DNA of 64,000 bases from Tigriopus japonicus (lineage: Eukaryota > Arthropoda > Copepoda > Harpacticoida > Harpacticidae), in contig CM021316.1 of the NCBI GenBank assembly GCA_010645155.1, positions 3,495,909 through 3,559,908 on the forward strand, read 5' to 3'. Positions 59,301-64,000 of this stretch are shown here, in pieces. The notes under the pieces were generated by a model that saw only the letters and a program-made list of their open reading frames with translations, ran no database searches and was not told the origin of the DNA. Every line of letters starts with the position of its first letter. The first letter of the stretch is position 1. Made by a program: the position numbers and the translations under genes.

Positions 59301-59703
59301 CCGTCTTTAAAGAAGGGTTGGGATTGGAACCGAGTCATTATAAAGTATTTCTGATAACTGTCAGGGTTTAGTACTATGAAAGTATGCAAATACTTCAGTT
59401 TTATTTTTGCCTTTGAGAACATTGTAACGTGACAATTTCAAGTCTAGATTTGTTTTTGTTGTATTTGCAGATATCCTGTCGAATTGGACCAATTTTGAGG
59501 ACTGGTTGTGTCGGTTGTCCCTGGAGATCTACGTCAGCAACTTCGAAACGAATTTCTTCACCTCCAAGGAGAGAATCCAAAGCATTTGGGACGATGAACT
59601 GACATCCATCTTGGAAATTGAAAAAATTGGCCATCGCCGACGAATTCTATTGAGTGTGGCGGGCACTTCCAAACTCTCAGAAAGGAATTTCACAAAAGTT
59701 CCG
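5223..59703 (+). CDS. ANKS1: ANKS1-like ankyrin-repeat / SAM-domain adaptor protein (3' end beyond window)
   Basis: This is a cytoplasmic scaffold. In vertebrates, ANKS1A (Odin) and ANKS1B (AIDA-1) link receptor tyrosine kinases such as Eph receptors to trafficking and signalling partners. Fifteen exons join without frame conflict: 5223-5326, 33104-33187, 34585-34741, 35332-35477, 40081-40200, 42995-43221, 44018-44357, 44811-45156, 47855-47986, 48187-48480, 50772-51416, 51998-52242, 54874-55166, 55752-56045 and 59471-59703 (3,660 bases, 1,220 codons). Residues 2-280 form about seven ankyrin repeats beginning MGKDQELIEAARSGN, the typical ANKS1 start. Residues 281-1044 are a low-complexity linker with SH3-ligand-like PPPLPQKPPR. 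SAM1 spans about 1076-1140 and SAM2 about 1147-1207. The start has an in-frame stop six bases upstream. The family's C-terminal PTB domain was not found before base 64000. A channel gene lies antisense inside intron 1. Confidence 0.93.
6678..6810. mobile_element. Short inverted-repeat element (MITE-like)
   Basis: The left arm contains AAAATACACACTAGGTCC and the right arm contains GGACCCAGTGTGTATTTT, its reverse complement with one or two changes. Matching continues outward to CAGGA/TCCTG and inward to GTACAATG. The whole could fold into a 130-base hairpin. No target-site duplication was established. Confidence 0.6.
7707..7901. mobile_element. Inverted-repeat element with roughly 55 bp arms
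   Basis: The left arm includes AATCGAATGCCGGAG and AAAAGTTATGC. The right arm includes CTCCGACGTTCGATT and GCATAACTTTTG, the reverse complement with several changes. About 80 bases of unrelated sequence separate the arms. This looks like a degraded non-autonomous DNA transposon. Confidence 0.6.
8047..8148. repeat. Imperfect 51 bp direct repeat
   Basis: Two adjacent units start AATCGACT and contain TTCG, AAAAAGA and GACA at matching offsets. Related AAAAAGACGA strings recur to about 8610. No coding meaning is apparent. Confidence 0.5.
12136..12435. mobile_element. MITE-like element with about 60 bp terminal inverted repeats
   Basis: The left terminus contains TTTTTGAAGATTGCAACGGT and CAGTTTTGGACAAA. 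The right terminus is its reverse complement (TTTGTCCAAAACTG, ACCGTTGCAATCTTCAAAAA) with a few substitutions. The 180-base interior is not coding. Just to the left, 12061-12073 reads CACTATAATAACA, a motif also found as a palindrome at 52814. Confidence 0.75.
12492..12913. mobile_element. Foldback element with about 147 bp inverted arms
   Basis: The arms 12492-12640 and 12768-12913 are near-exact reverse complements: TTTCAATAATCATGTCAGAT outermost and GACTGTCGAAGTGATTGGGT at the inner end. Between them is a unique core of about 127 bases. Arm identity is high, so the copy is probably recent or maintained by gene conversion. It carries no transposase. Confidence 0.8.
14025..14030 (-). terminator. 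Candidate polyadenylation signal AATAAA for the channel gene
   Basis: AATAAA reads on the minus strand about 535 bases past the channel stop codon. It is a plausible 3' end signal, but other AATAAA matches exist further on and no transcript evidence is available. Confidence 0.3.
14565..15505 (-). CDS. Channel exon 4: M2, M3, His-rich loop, M4, stop
   Basis: The acceptor is ttgggtttcag|GTCGAATG and the phase-1 join gives GRM after VVP. It encodes residues 271-583: the pore-lining M2, AEGLTAVETW before M3, the long loop with EHPHHPHLHHRH and HHH runs, then M4 and the stop at 14565-14567. Confidence 0.93.
14565..26198 (-). CDS. Cys-loop ligand-gated ion channel subunit (CG11340/pHCl-2-like), complete
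   Basis: Four exons (26198-25683, 24251-24069, 22012-21901, 15505-14565) give 1,752 bases, 583 residues plus stop, with all phases consistent. Residues 1-20 are a signal peptide. The extracellular domain has WLPDI and the Cys-loop C160-x13-C174, whose second Cys is supplied by exon 2. M1 is about 243-264, M2 about 274-292 (ALLVTLFLVLVNIF), M3 about 306-327 and M4 about 553-575, close to the C terminus. It would form a pentameric channel in the plasma membrane. It most resembles the arthropod group of CG11340 (pHCl-2/Hodor), CG7589 and CG6927, which includes chloride channels gated by pH or zinc. Before M2 it reads PGR rather than the PAR usual in GABA/glycine receptors, so ion selectivity is inferred from kinship only. 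The M3-M4 loop is about 225 residues with 24 histidines. The gene lies antisense in ANKS1-like intron 1. Confidence 0.93.
14907..15080 (-). other. Histidine-rich segment of the channel cytoplasmic loop
   Basis: Residues 413-470 contain 17 histidines in 58 positions, in clusters such as HPHHPHLHHRH and NNHHHNN, plus one Cys in KCPHHRK. Such clusters can bind zinc or copper. The segment lies between M3 and M4, on the cytoplasmic side if the topology is normal. Confidence 0.85.
20713..20962. mobile_element. Palindromic hairpin element, full copy 1
   Basis: It begins GGTCGGTTGTTGAGGTAG and ends with the reverse complement CTACCTCAACAACCGACC. The arms are about 115 bases each and nearly identical, around a 17-base T-rich loop. 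It therefore could form one long hairpin as DNA or RNA. It has no coding capacity. Related copies are at 32385, 45533 and 52411. The flanks show TA next to both ends, but a target duplication is not certain. Confidence 0.85.
20980..21056. mobile_element. Right-end fragment of the hAT-like MITE
   Basis: Contains AACCGAAACCGAATTTCG, CGAAATTCG and the right tip CATCACTAG, resembling the element at 54525-54795. Its left part is missing; the hairpin element at 20713 lies immediately to the left. Confidence 0.5.
21901..22012 (-). CDS. Channel exon 3: M1
   Basis: Encodes residues 234-270 plus one base, including RRRTPVLLQTYLPSGLFVIV, the first membrane segment. Acceptor ttgttccag|ATT, donor CCAG|gtaag. 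Phases agree with both neighbours. Confidence 0.93.
22050..23525 (-). mobile_element. 5'-truncated LINE inside channel intron 2
   Basis: On the minus strand this is a reverse-transcriptase ORF followed by a short 3' UTR ending in AATAAAACTTATTATTATTA, a simple-repeat tail typical of non-LTR elements. Sequence upstream of the first palm motifs, and any endonuclease, is missing. This is the usual outcome of incomplete target-primed reverse transcription. The element is co-oriented with the channel gene. The left and right limits are approximate and no target-site duplication was confirmed. Confidence 0.8.
22231..23565 (-). CDS. Non-LTR retrotransposon reverse transcriptase, 5'-truncated
   Basis: A 444-residue open frame. 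It shows FQFGFRRSRSTTSA (30-44), FVDFSKAFDRVD (66-77), GLPQGDPLSP (124-133) and the catalytic YADD (164-167), followed by thumb sequence and a C-terminal CICSVC...HVH that may be a zinc finger. The N-terminal fingers and endonuclease are absent, so it is not an autonomous protein, though the palm is intact. The codons before about 23525 are probably host flank rather than element. It belongs to the LINE class; the clade was not determined. Confidence 0.92.
   Translation of the reverse strand: MFRSQLRQRLLSCFLQFFSGLAEERNLLPEFQFGFRRSRSTTSAATLLYEIVHANISTKRRVYGCFVDFSKAFDRVDRTRLFLKLQLWGIPRSICVLLANIYAGLKCSIRSGEDLSPCYFTSIGLPQGDPLSPILFNLYVSDLPEALSHQGPIINNNSIQYLQYADDLVLLADSAVELQNAINALHGYCQENGLQVNTIKTKAMVFHKGRLPPTSFHINNSPIEIVKFFNYVGFTFTTQLSFTKHLNIAITKAKARIGYIYNRLPIKNLPLPIVLQLFRTYITPIFLYGLHLWLPNSAQSALKSADATFTKFLKRYLCVPQYANNAWTHFICETEPFTIGLARLVSNSVRNLTFPEVMSGHLLSFPVKDLTTPYCPWPDIPSEYWRSRTFVRLPAQLHQRRELTKDLFNLTHPLYCNNQDFHHLPLPNCICSVCQSPLPFFHVH
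24069..24251 (-). CDS. Channel exon 2: second Cys of the Cys-loop and pre-M1 region
   Basis: Encodes residues 173-233, beginning ECKFNVGSY, which completes the Cys-loop started in exon 1. Acceptor cattttag|GAG, donor AAG|gtaag, both phase 0. Confidence 0.93.
25683..26198 (-). CDS. Channel exon 1: signal peptide and extracellular domain
   Basis: Encodes residues 1-172. It starts MARQLSSLVVIMFLAPG (signal peptide) and includes SMTFELYFDLTW, an NES glycosylation sequon, SMWLPDIQ, and CPMKFSAYPLDHQ at the end. The donor is CAG|gtaaatg. Confidence 0.92.
26199..33103. other. Right part of ANKS1-like intron 1, including the channel promoter side
   Basis: Between the channel start and ANKS1-like exon 2. 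The first few hundred bases should hold the channel promoter on the minus strand, but no element was identified. A degenerate hairpin element lies at 32385-32602. The plus-strand ORFs here show no recognisable domain and I treat them as chance. Confidence 0.55.
32385..32602. mobile_element. Palindromic hairpin element, degenerate copy
   Basis: Starts GGTCGATTGTTGAGGTGC and ends CAGCAACCGACC. The inner part (GAGTAGAAATAACCGTACTC, TTCGCTACATGAGTTGCG) follows the full copies, but the right arm has decayed. It is an older member of the family at 20713 and 45533. Confidence 0.75.
33104..33187 (+). CDS. ANKS1: ANKS1-like exon 2 (ankyrin repeat 2)
   Basis: Completes codon 35 and encodes SSGYTALHYASLNGHK, the highly conserved second ankyrin repeat. 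Acceptor ctctttcag|T, donor CAA|gtaagt. Confidence 0.93.
34585..34741 (+). CDS. ANKS1: ANKS1-like exon 3 (ankyrin repeats 2-3)
   Basis: Encodes residues 64-115, with HIVELLLSYEAS, SPLHLASWAGFNEIV and THGPSIANVN. The GPS motif is typical of ANKS1 repeats. Acceptor tttcag|GCAC, donor ACT|gtaagt. Confidence 0.93.
35332..35477 (+). CDS. ANKS1: ANKS1-like exon 4 (ankyrin repeats 4-5)
   Basis: Encodes residues 116-163 plus two bases: TSLHCASQHGHVGVVRILL, DPNIKNSKDETALDLASLYG. Acceptor atttcag|AAC, donor CG|gtagga. Confidence 0.93.
36629..39777. mobile_element. Possible 3.1 kb DNA transposon with TA-flanked inverted ends
   Basis: Left end TA-CAGTGTGTCCAGGAATTG; the right end read inverted is TA-CAGGATGTCCAAGAATTA. 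About 28 bases match with a few substitutions, and both ends are next to TA. No transposase was recognised inside, so it is non-autonomous or these are two separate fragments. Confidence 0.4.
38127..38690. repeat. Inverted duplication, roughly 170 bp arms
   Basis: Left arm read on minus and right arm read on plus give related peptides: DNSRNGKIFLSCSMDEH and DNSRTGKIFLGCS..MDER, followed by PRFGPWES and PRFDPEES. DNA similarity continues outward to GGTCCATAT/GGTCCACAT. The similar peptides may reflect a former coding sequence or simply the DNA duplication. Confidence 0.65.
40081..40200 (+). CDS. ANKS1: ANKS1-like exon 5 (ankyrin repeats 5-6)
   Basis: Encodes residues 164-203 plus two bases, including LLSSHPELISH and SHTPLHLASRNGH. 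Acceptor ttttttcag|T, donor CAG|gtaagc. Confidence 0.93.
40201..42994. other. ANKS1-like intron 5; nothing recognised
   Basis: AT-rich intron with homopolymer runs. No exon, RNA gene or clear repeat was recognised. Confidence 0.5.
42995..43221 (+). CDS. ANKS1: ANKS1-like exon 6 (ankyrin repeats 6-7 and capping helix)
   Basis: Encodes residues 204-279 plus one base: EVVGMILNAGFDVNVRT, GTALTEAAVCGKVDVVKCLL, then a terminal helix. Acceptor attttcag|A, donor TTAG|gtgcgt. The following 796-base intron holds nothing recognised. Confidence 0.93.
44018..44357 (+). CDS. ANKS1: ANKS1-like exon 7 (linker)
   Basis: Encodes residues 280-392 plus two bases: EHMGLTRRAPPGTLPIHGSQ and a Ser/Thr-rich stretch ending VEDMVDRRISALSSTS. 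The phase-1 entry gives GAA at the junction. Acceptor ttattccag|AAC, donor GG|gtaagt. No domain seen. Confidence 0.88.
44811..45156 (+). CDS. ANKS1: ANKS1-like exon 8 (linker, proline-rich)
   Basis: Encodes residues 393-508. Phase decides between two nearby acceptors: only tggatttcag|ATATTC keeps the frame. It contains Asp/Thr/Ser-rich sequence and KPILPAKPALLRAGLKPVK. Donor AAG|gtaagt. Confidence 0.88.
45157..47854. other. ANKS1-like intron 8, with hairpin element
   Basis: Contains the second full palindromic hairpin element at 45533-45775. Otherwise non-coding. Confidence 0.55.
45533..45775. mobile_element. Palindromic hairpin element, full copy 2
   Basis: Starts GGTCGGTTGTTGAGGTAG and ends CTACCTCAACAACCGACC. 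It is closely similar to the copy at 20713, including the inner strings CAAGTTTCGCTACATAAG and GAAACTTGATCGAG. The arms remain nearly complementary. Confidence 0.85.
47855..47986 (+). CDS. ANKS1: ANKS1-like exon 9 (SH3-ligand-like proline motif)
   Basis: Encodes residues 509-552: LSKPSTGAVPPPLPQKPPRK then Ser-rich sequence. PPLPQKPPR fits an SH3-binding polyproline consensus. Acceptor tttttcacag|CTT, donor CAG|gtaaat. Confidence 0.88.
48187..48480 (+). CDS. ANKS1: ANKS1-like exon 10 (linker)
   Basis: Encodes residues 553-650: KSFDELDDILCERDRP, basic SSRRKNRARAQSS, then YCHYHRKCTEQEE. A GTGAGG inside could serve as an alternative donor at 48328, but the frame stays open to the better GGG|gtaaga. 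Acceptor ctctaacag|GAA. Confidence 0.82.
48481..50771. other. ANKS1-like intron 10; nothing recognised
   Basis: No exon-like, RNA or clear repeat structure was recognised. Confidence 0.5.
50772..51416 (+). CDS. ANKS1: ANKS1-like exon 11 (long linker)
   Basis: Encodes residues 651-865 (215 codons), the longest exon. Features: EPGGGGGDEASDSSSHVSSS, a CQRC pair, basic KRKIKREAPSYVTLERKR, QASKQQPQASEE, and an acidic-proline end with LELMEIPLSPTH. Acceptor actcgatag|GAT, donor GTG|gtaagg. Confidence 0.88.
51998..52242 (+). CDS. ANKS1: ANKS1-like exon 12 (linker)
   Basis: Encodes residues 866-946 plus two bases, with DDCYLRPLDSNGTWPTIC and a Ser/Gln-rich tail. Acceptor gatttcag|GAG, donor CAG|gtgaat, phase 2 agreeing with exon 13. 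Confidence 0.85.
52411..52655. mobile_element. Nested cluster of hairpin-element ends
   Basis: Three left-end sequences (GGTCAGTTGTTGAG, GGTCAGTTGTCGAGGTAG and GGTCGGTTGTTGAGGTAG) occur at about 52412, 52484 and 52551, but only one right end (TACCTCAACAACCTC). This suggests repeated insertion or rearrangement of family members at one site. Confidence 0.7.
52814..52843. repeat. Perfect 30 bp palindrome
   Basis: The half-site AGCACTATAATAACA is followed directly by its exact reverse complement. The string CACTATAATAACA also occurs alone at 12061-12073, so the palindrome may be two transposon tips head to head. Confidence 0.8.
54525..54795. mobile_element. hAT-like MITE
   Basis: Termini TAGTGATGGACC and, inverted, TAGTGATGGACCGAAAG. 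GTTGAAAG flanks the right end directly and occurs 5 bases from the left end, compatible with the 8 bp target duplication of hAT elements. The interior contains GTTTCGGTTATTCC, shared with the fragment at 20980. No transposase. Confidence 0.65.
54874..55166 (+). CDS. ANKS1: ANKS1-like exon 13 (conserved pre-SAM segment)
   Basis: Encodes residues 947-1044 plus one base. KEEWKKISLIIDQFGSDI resembles the segment preceding SAM1 in vertebrate ANKS1 proteins. Acceptor ccttctcag|A, donor AACT|gtaagt. Confidence 0.9.
55752..56045 (+). CDS. ANKS1: ANKS1-like exon 14 (SAM domain 1)
   Basis: Encodes residues 1045-1142 plus one base. The SAM domain runs from LSDWLRVNGLEKFEKNFMDH through GFDHLDFIGPDL to GDIMRIERAIQ. 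Acceptor cgttttcag|CT, donor TCAG|gtaagc. Confidence 0.93.
56046..59470. other. ANKS1-like intron 14; nothing recognised
   Basis: A 3.4 kb intron separating the two SAM exons. Short ORFs around 58130-58750 have no recognisable domain. CAGGGATAACCTATATAAT near 59140-59163 (inverted) matches 37680-37700, a small dispersed repeat. Confidence 0.5.
59471..59703 (+). CDS. ANKS1: ANKS1-like exon 15 (SAM domain 2)
   Basis: Completes codon 1143 and encodes up to residue 1220. The SAM domain runs from FEDWLCRLSLEIYVSNFETN to IEKIGHRRRILLSVAG; the IGHRRRIL helix is close to the vertebrate second SAM. Acceptor atttgcag|AT, donor CCG|gtgagc, phase 0, so another exon is expected. Confidence 0.93.
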
Positions 59704-61248
59704 GTGAGCTGGAATTTCAATTGGGGGAAACTCAGTCCTTGGCTATCCAATGGATTATCTATTGGGGTATTCGACTTGAATTGGTTTTTCTAAGGAGGCT
59801 TTCAGTTTATGTCGCACTTTTCAAAGAACTGCAAACAATAGGGTTAGACATTCATGTCTTTCAATGTAATTTGTCAAAAATATTTAATTTTCATTCTCTT
59901 CATTTGTCTCACATTTTTGTATGAGAAACGCATAAACACATGGAAATGGAAGCACACACAGAAAAATTATTGTCTTGAGATCTTTGAAAAGTATGGCTTG
60001 AGATTTTAATTATTTATAAGAGTGTAGAATGCATAATATGGCCAAGTATGGATGACATGTTACAGAAATTACGACGAATTATCATAGTATGGTAAAATCA
60101 AGTCCATTCAATAATCCTCGAGTATTATGGGGTCGCATGTTAGCGCATATCATATTTCAAAGAGCATGCCAAAATAAAGTAAAATTAACGAGCCGCAAGT
60201 ATTCTTTCAAGTCCGCAGTCGTGTGGAAACGCAGCAGCCGGGGGAAGCATTTAAGCATTGAGGACCGTTAATTTGACTTAATTTTGGTTTATGCTAAAAA
60301 TATCTTAAATGAGCTAACATGCGAACCAAAACCTGAGTTGCGTTCAAAGGACAAGGAACTTCAGATTATTTGACTGTGGTTGAGCAGGCATACTGAGACG
60401 ACAGTATAATAATTTGTCCCCTCCAGATATCATAGGTTTCATTACTTTGGTTGGCTTTGGTTATCAGAGCAAAAGAAAGCGACAATATACTCAGCAGATG
60501 AGCTTTAGCATGAAGTGTTGCATTGCAAAACTACTCTAAGCAATCCCTACTTTTCGGTGCCGTCAAAATTAAAATATCTACGAATATTTTATCTATGGTA
60601 TAAAGTACGAAGAGGATGAGGAAATTGACTTGAGGTCAATTCATGTTTCACATACCTGAATTAAACTAGTCTTAGACCATGTTCACTAAAGCTCACAGCA
60701 ATTCGCCTATTTTCTTAATACCTCAACGCAGGAGTCCTTGCACAACCAAGCAACATTGTTTTTCGACATCCATTTGTACATGTACTTTACAATTGTACTT
60801 TATGTAAATTGTAGGAGGATTAACTTCTTGGTGCCATTCATTTTAGATAATGTTCCCCTTGCCTGGAACATATCGTGCACGCAAGGAACAATTGCATTCT
60901 TAAACGTAGAAATAAGAAATGCTAAGTAGTTCGTGTGTACCGTAAATTACAAAGTGAGACCCAAAGCAAGCTAAATTCAGAAGGTGCTGAAATTATGAAA
61001 AAAATGAGGGAGCTTTCAATAAAAAAAAGAGTTGATTCAATGTCTGAAACTAAAACAGAATGTCCCAGTACTGAAGCACCGAGTGCTAGCTCGAATCTCT
61101 TTTGGGTATAAAAAAACGTGGTCTCCATCAGTGCCAGTGTTATTTTTTCAACTTTTCATGTTGGAGAGAATGGTAGAGAAGAGAGGCTAAGCTACCAAGG
61201 GGCAGGGTTGGTCGGGGGATCAACTTTTTCGATTTATCCCCTTTACCC

Positions 61249-61430
61249 GGGGATAAACGGGATAAATTGGGGGATAAACGGGATAAATTGGGGGATAAAC
61301 GGGATAATAGGGGGGATGAACGGGATAAATGGGGGGATAAACGGGATAATAGGGGGGATGAACGGGATAAATGGGGGGAAACCGGGAAAATGGGGGGTTA
61401 AACGGGATGAACCGGTGGATAAATGAAATA
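61249..61430. repeat. Minisatellite, about 21 bp unit
   Basis: About eight copies of a unit like GGGGGATAAACGGGATAAAT, with some variants reading GATGAACGGG. Because the unit is a multiple of three it stays open in several frames and produces repetitive false ORFs on both strands. An inverted relic (TATCCCCGTTATTCCC) occurs near 61780. Confidence 0.9.
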
Positions 61431-63198
61431 AAGCCAATTTTGTTCCGATTTTGACATGTTTGAATAATTTTTGGCATCCCTGAAAGTAGCCGATCAAACT
61501 AAAGGCTTAAGATAAATATTAATGAAATATATTTGCAATATTTAAGAGAATATATAACAGAAATAGTTGTTAAATATTATTAAAGTAATAAAAATATGTT
61601 ACAAAAAACCTACAATTGACTGCACTTGATGAGACGTAAGTAATTGAAGAAATCTTCCAAAGTTGAAGATTATCTAAGTCAGAAAATTTCATGCTCAGTA
61701 AATGTAATACAGAGACACAAAAATGAACTTGTTTACAGAAATTAGGGAAAAATGTTTGAAAAAGGAAGGAAATCCTCTTTATCCCCGTTATTCCCTAGAG
61801 GAAAATCCCGTTAGCAACTAACCGTGCAATATTCCTACTGAGCGGACTGCCTTTATCAGATTGCAGATGTGAAGCTGCGTTTTAACTTCGGAAACACAAA
61901 CAAATAAAAGCTAAAACCCTAGGTTTTTATATCTAATTTATTATTAATAATTTTATATAGGTTAAAACCTATTGTACTAATGGAAATAATTTTTGTGTGG
62001 GACTTAATTGAAAAACGGGAGATTTTGTGGGAAATATAGTGTTAAGAAAATTTGTGAATAATTATAGAAATAAGGAAAAAATGCTTGAAACGTAGAAAAA
62101 AGTGCTTGTGAGGCAGGAAAAAATCCTTGAAGAGGAAAAAAAATGCTTGAAAAATAGGAAAGAAGCTTGAAAAGTAAGAATATCCCTATTATCTTGAGGT
62201 GCATAAAGAGTGTGGTTACAGAAACGAAAGTATGGGTATAATTATGGTCCAAACACAACAGAAATCAAAGGACAAAAGATAAGCCGCTACAACGTACTCG
62301 ATATGTACCTACTTCATAACGCTCACAAGCTTCACATGCGGTTCCTTAATTTAAGGATTTTGAGAGGTGTGATCGTTGAGTCGTAGTTGCCAACTGCACT
62401 TAAATAAATTCCAAATCCAAACCGTTCGCCGTCGAAGCTTGGAAAAATGATCACAATTTTGGGAGCTAATAATTTAAAGACGACATCTTAACATGTAATA
62501 AACGTATTTTTTTAAATGGCCGGTAATACAAAAGGTATACCGAAACGTCAACAATATGAAAAATGTACGTATATTTCGTCAATTAAGCATTTCATCAAAT
62601 ATACAATCATTTTTGAAGGAATCAAAGTAATCTACAATCTGCTGGAATGACCTTTATTCGAGTCGGACAGAAAAAAACCTACATGTAGTGATTCAATACT
62701 CTTTTTATTCTGCAATTTTTCATTGGAGCAAGTACTTCCTTCATCAATTTATCAACTTTCCTATCGTCTTTAGGGAAATCTTCCTTTAGTTTGGCCTCTT
62801 GAGATTTAGAAACGGTGAAAAAGGACGGCCTTTAAGGACAAAGCGGCTGAAGTCATAAATTTTCATTTTCTGGCGAGCTGAATGAATGCAAGAAATCTCT
62901 CGCCCTAATGACATCTGGTGCCGGGTTTAACGAATTTAACCTCATTATTCACCCGATATGGGTCTGTTTTTGACCCTGAAAGTAAGAAACGGCCAGTGAA
63001 AATTGGACCCTACTGGTCTTTTTTTTATTTTGCTCCAAACTTCTTCAAGATGAGAAGAGGGTATTTTGGCCAAATGGAAGTGGGTAATAAAGTTCCATAC
63101 AGTTACTCTCAATTTTGGTTTCAAAGTGTTTAGAAATAAAAATAGAGTTTTTATTCTAAAGAGCGTTGCTAAAGACAACATCACGTACGCAGATTGAA

Positions 63199-63477
63199 AG
63201 GTAAAAAGGTCACAAACAAAACGGTCACTAGTTAATAGGTCAGAGTAAAACGGTCACGAGGAAAAAAGTTCACAGTAAAACAGTCACAGGGTAAAACGGT
63301 CAAAAGGCAAACGGTCACAGGGTAAAACGGTCAAAAGGTAAACGGTCACAGGGTAAAACGGTCACAAGGTAAAACGGTCACAGGGTGAAACAGTCACAGG
63401 GTAAAACGGTCACAGGATGAAATGGTCACAAGGTGAAACGGTCACGAGGTAAAACGGTTACATTAAAAAGGTAACAG
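63199..63477. repeat. Tandem array, 16 bp GGTAAAACGGTCACAG-type unit
   Basis: About 17 imperfect copies. Substitutions affect mainly the AAAAC and CACAG parts. Two inverted units occur at 63802-63847, so the array may be one end of a foldback-type element spanning about 63199-63847. Confidence 0.9.
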
Positions 63478-63801
63478 TGAAAAATCACTTTTCCATGGAT
63501 GGTATGGTGTTCTAACCGCAATTTCTCAGAAGTCCATAACCAGATCTCAAAAGAAGGGTGTAATTTTAACTCCAGAGGGGTGAGGGAACACCCTCCTCCA
63601 TGGTCAGGCGGATCGGGGGCGGGTTGGGACCATTGTCCAAAAGATGTTGTGAATGACTTCCTGTTTACTTATGGGACCTCTGCCTCGGCATAATTGTGTT
63701 CCAACTGATAAATCTTAGGGTCCCATGGGACAATCTTCAACCAATAAAGGTACCATAGCCCGTGGGCTCACCCCCTTGGCTACGTCCAGAGCTGCCTGGG
63801 T

Positions 63802-63847
63802 CTGTGACCTTTTTACTGTTGACCTTTTTACCTTGTGACCTATTTAT
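63802..63847. repeat. Inverted units matching the 63199 array
   Basis: CTGTGACCTTTTTAC, TTGACCTTTTTACC and TTGTGACCTATTTA are reverse complements of the array unit and of the left-most GGTAAAAAGGTCACAA and AATAGGTCA. Confidence 0.75.
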
Positions 63848-63892
63848 CGCACGCCAGTACGTCAGAAGTCCTCACCAATAAAGAGGCGAATA

Positions 63893-63915
63893 TTTGTATT
63901 TGTATTTGTATTTCT
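63893..63915. repeat. TTTGTA microsatellite, possible LINE tail
   Basis: About three and a half copies of TTTGTA follow CAATAAAGAGGCGAATA. A polyadenylation-like signal followed by a short repeat is typical of LINE 3' ends, but no upstream LINE coding sequence was recognised. Confidence 0.6.
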
Positions 63916-64000
63916 GACATCGTTCATTCTATAGTGGTAGAGAGGAAAAAAAAAAGTCAGTTTCCAGGGAAAATCACTGAGGAAGGAATGGGTTCCACCC

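Larger units (their letters stand above)
59704..64000. other. ANKS1-like downstream intron; no PTB exon found
   Basis: After the SAM2 donor I found no sequence resembling the ANKS1 PTB domain. The stretch holds two tandem-repeat arrays (61249-61430 and 63199-63477) and AT-rich sequence. Confidence 0.5.

Noticed and set aside
59704..59793. Read-through end of the adaptor after SAM2 (stop at 59793)
   Set aside because: A strong GTGAGC donor sits at 59704 and the family continues to a PTB domain, so retention of this intron was not taken as the true C terminus.
61118..61497. ORFs rich in INGINWG or IPFIPP repeats
   Set aside because: They are translations of the 21 bp minisatellite on both strands and have no domain or conserved start.
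63199..63477. Array of short repeats considered as CRISPR
   Set aside because: Units are 16 bp and directly adjacent with no unique spacers, and the genome is eukaryotic.

Overview
This is a eukaryotic (animal) nuclear window: spliced genes with GT-AG introns, nuclear-type tRNA genes, LINE-type retrotransposons and many short inverted-repeat elements. The channel resembles the arthropod CG11340/CG7589/CG6927 group, so an arthropod is likely. A small crustacean such as a copepod is my guess, not something the sequence proves. Two isolated N characters (2219 and 3335) mark contig joins.

Layout. 1-2100 holds the 5' part of a non-LTR retrotransposon on the minus strand: ORF1 with a PHD-like finger, coiled coil and RNA-binding-like domain, and an intact endonuclease start of ORF2 that runs off the left edge. 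2316-3676 is a tRNA cluster: Leu-AAG (-), Trp-CCA (+), Met-CAT (-) and intron-containing Leu-CAA (+) twice. The Leu-CAA pair lies on a 411/415 bp direct repeat whose junction is an N, so it may be an unmerged contig overlap.

5223-59703 (+) is one long gene, an ANKS1-type adaptor (ankyrin repeats, long linker, two SAM domains). I resolved 15 coding exons whose phases join without conflict, giving 1,220 codons up to the end of SAM domain 2. The PTB domain expected next was not found, so the gene probably continues past the right edge. Intron 1 is 27.8 kb.

Nested inside that intron on the opposite strand (26198-14565) is a complete four-exon gene for a 583-residue Cys-loop ligand-gated ion channel. 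It has a signal peptide, Cys-loop, four membrane segments and an unusually histidine-rich cytoplasmic loop. Its intron 2 carries a 5'-truncated LINE reverse transcriptase in the same orientation as the channel.

The remaining space is intronic and mostly non-coding. It holds at least six kinds of inverted-repeat element, including a near-perfect 250 bp hairpin family present two full times, once degenerate and once as a nested cluster. Two minisatellite-like arrays lie near the right end. I found no microbial-style system such as CRISPR, an operon or a toxin-antitoxin pair. The best leads are the nested gene pair, the histidine-rich channel, the hairpin repeat family and the contig-join duplications.
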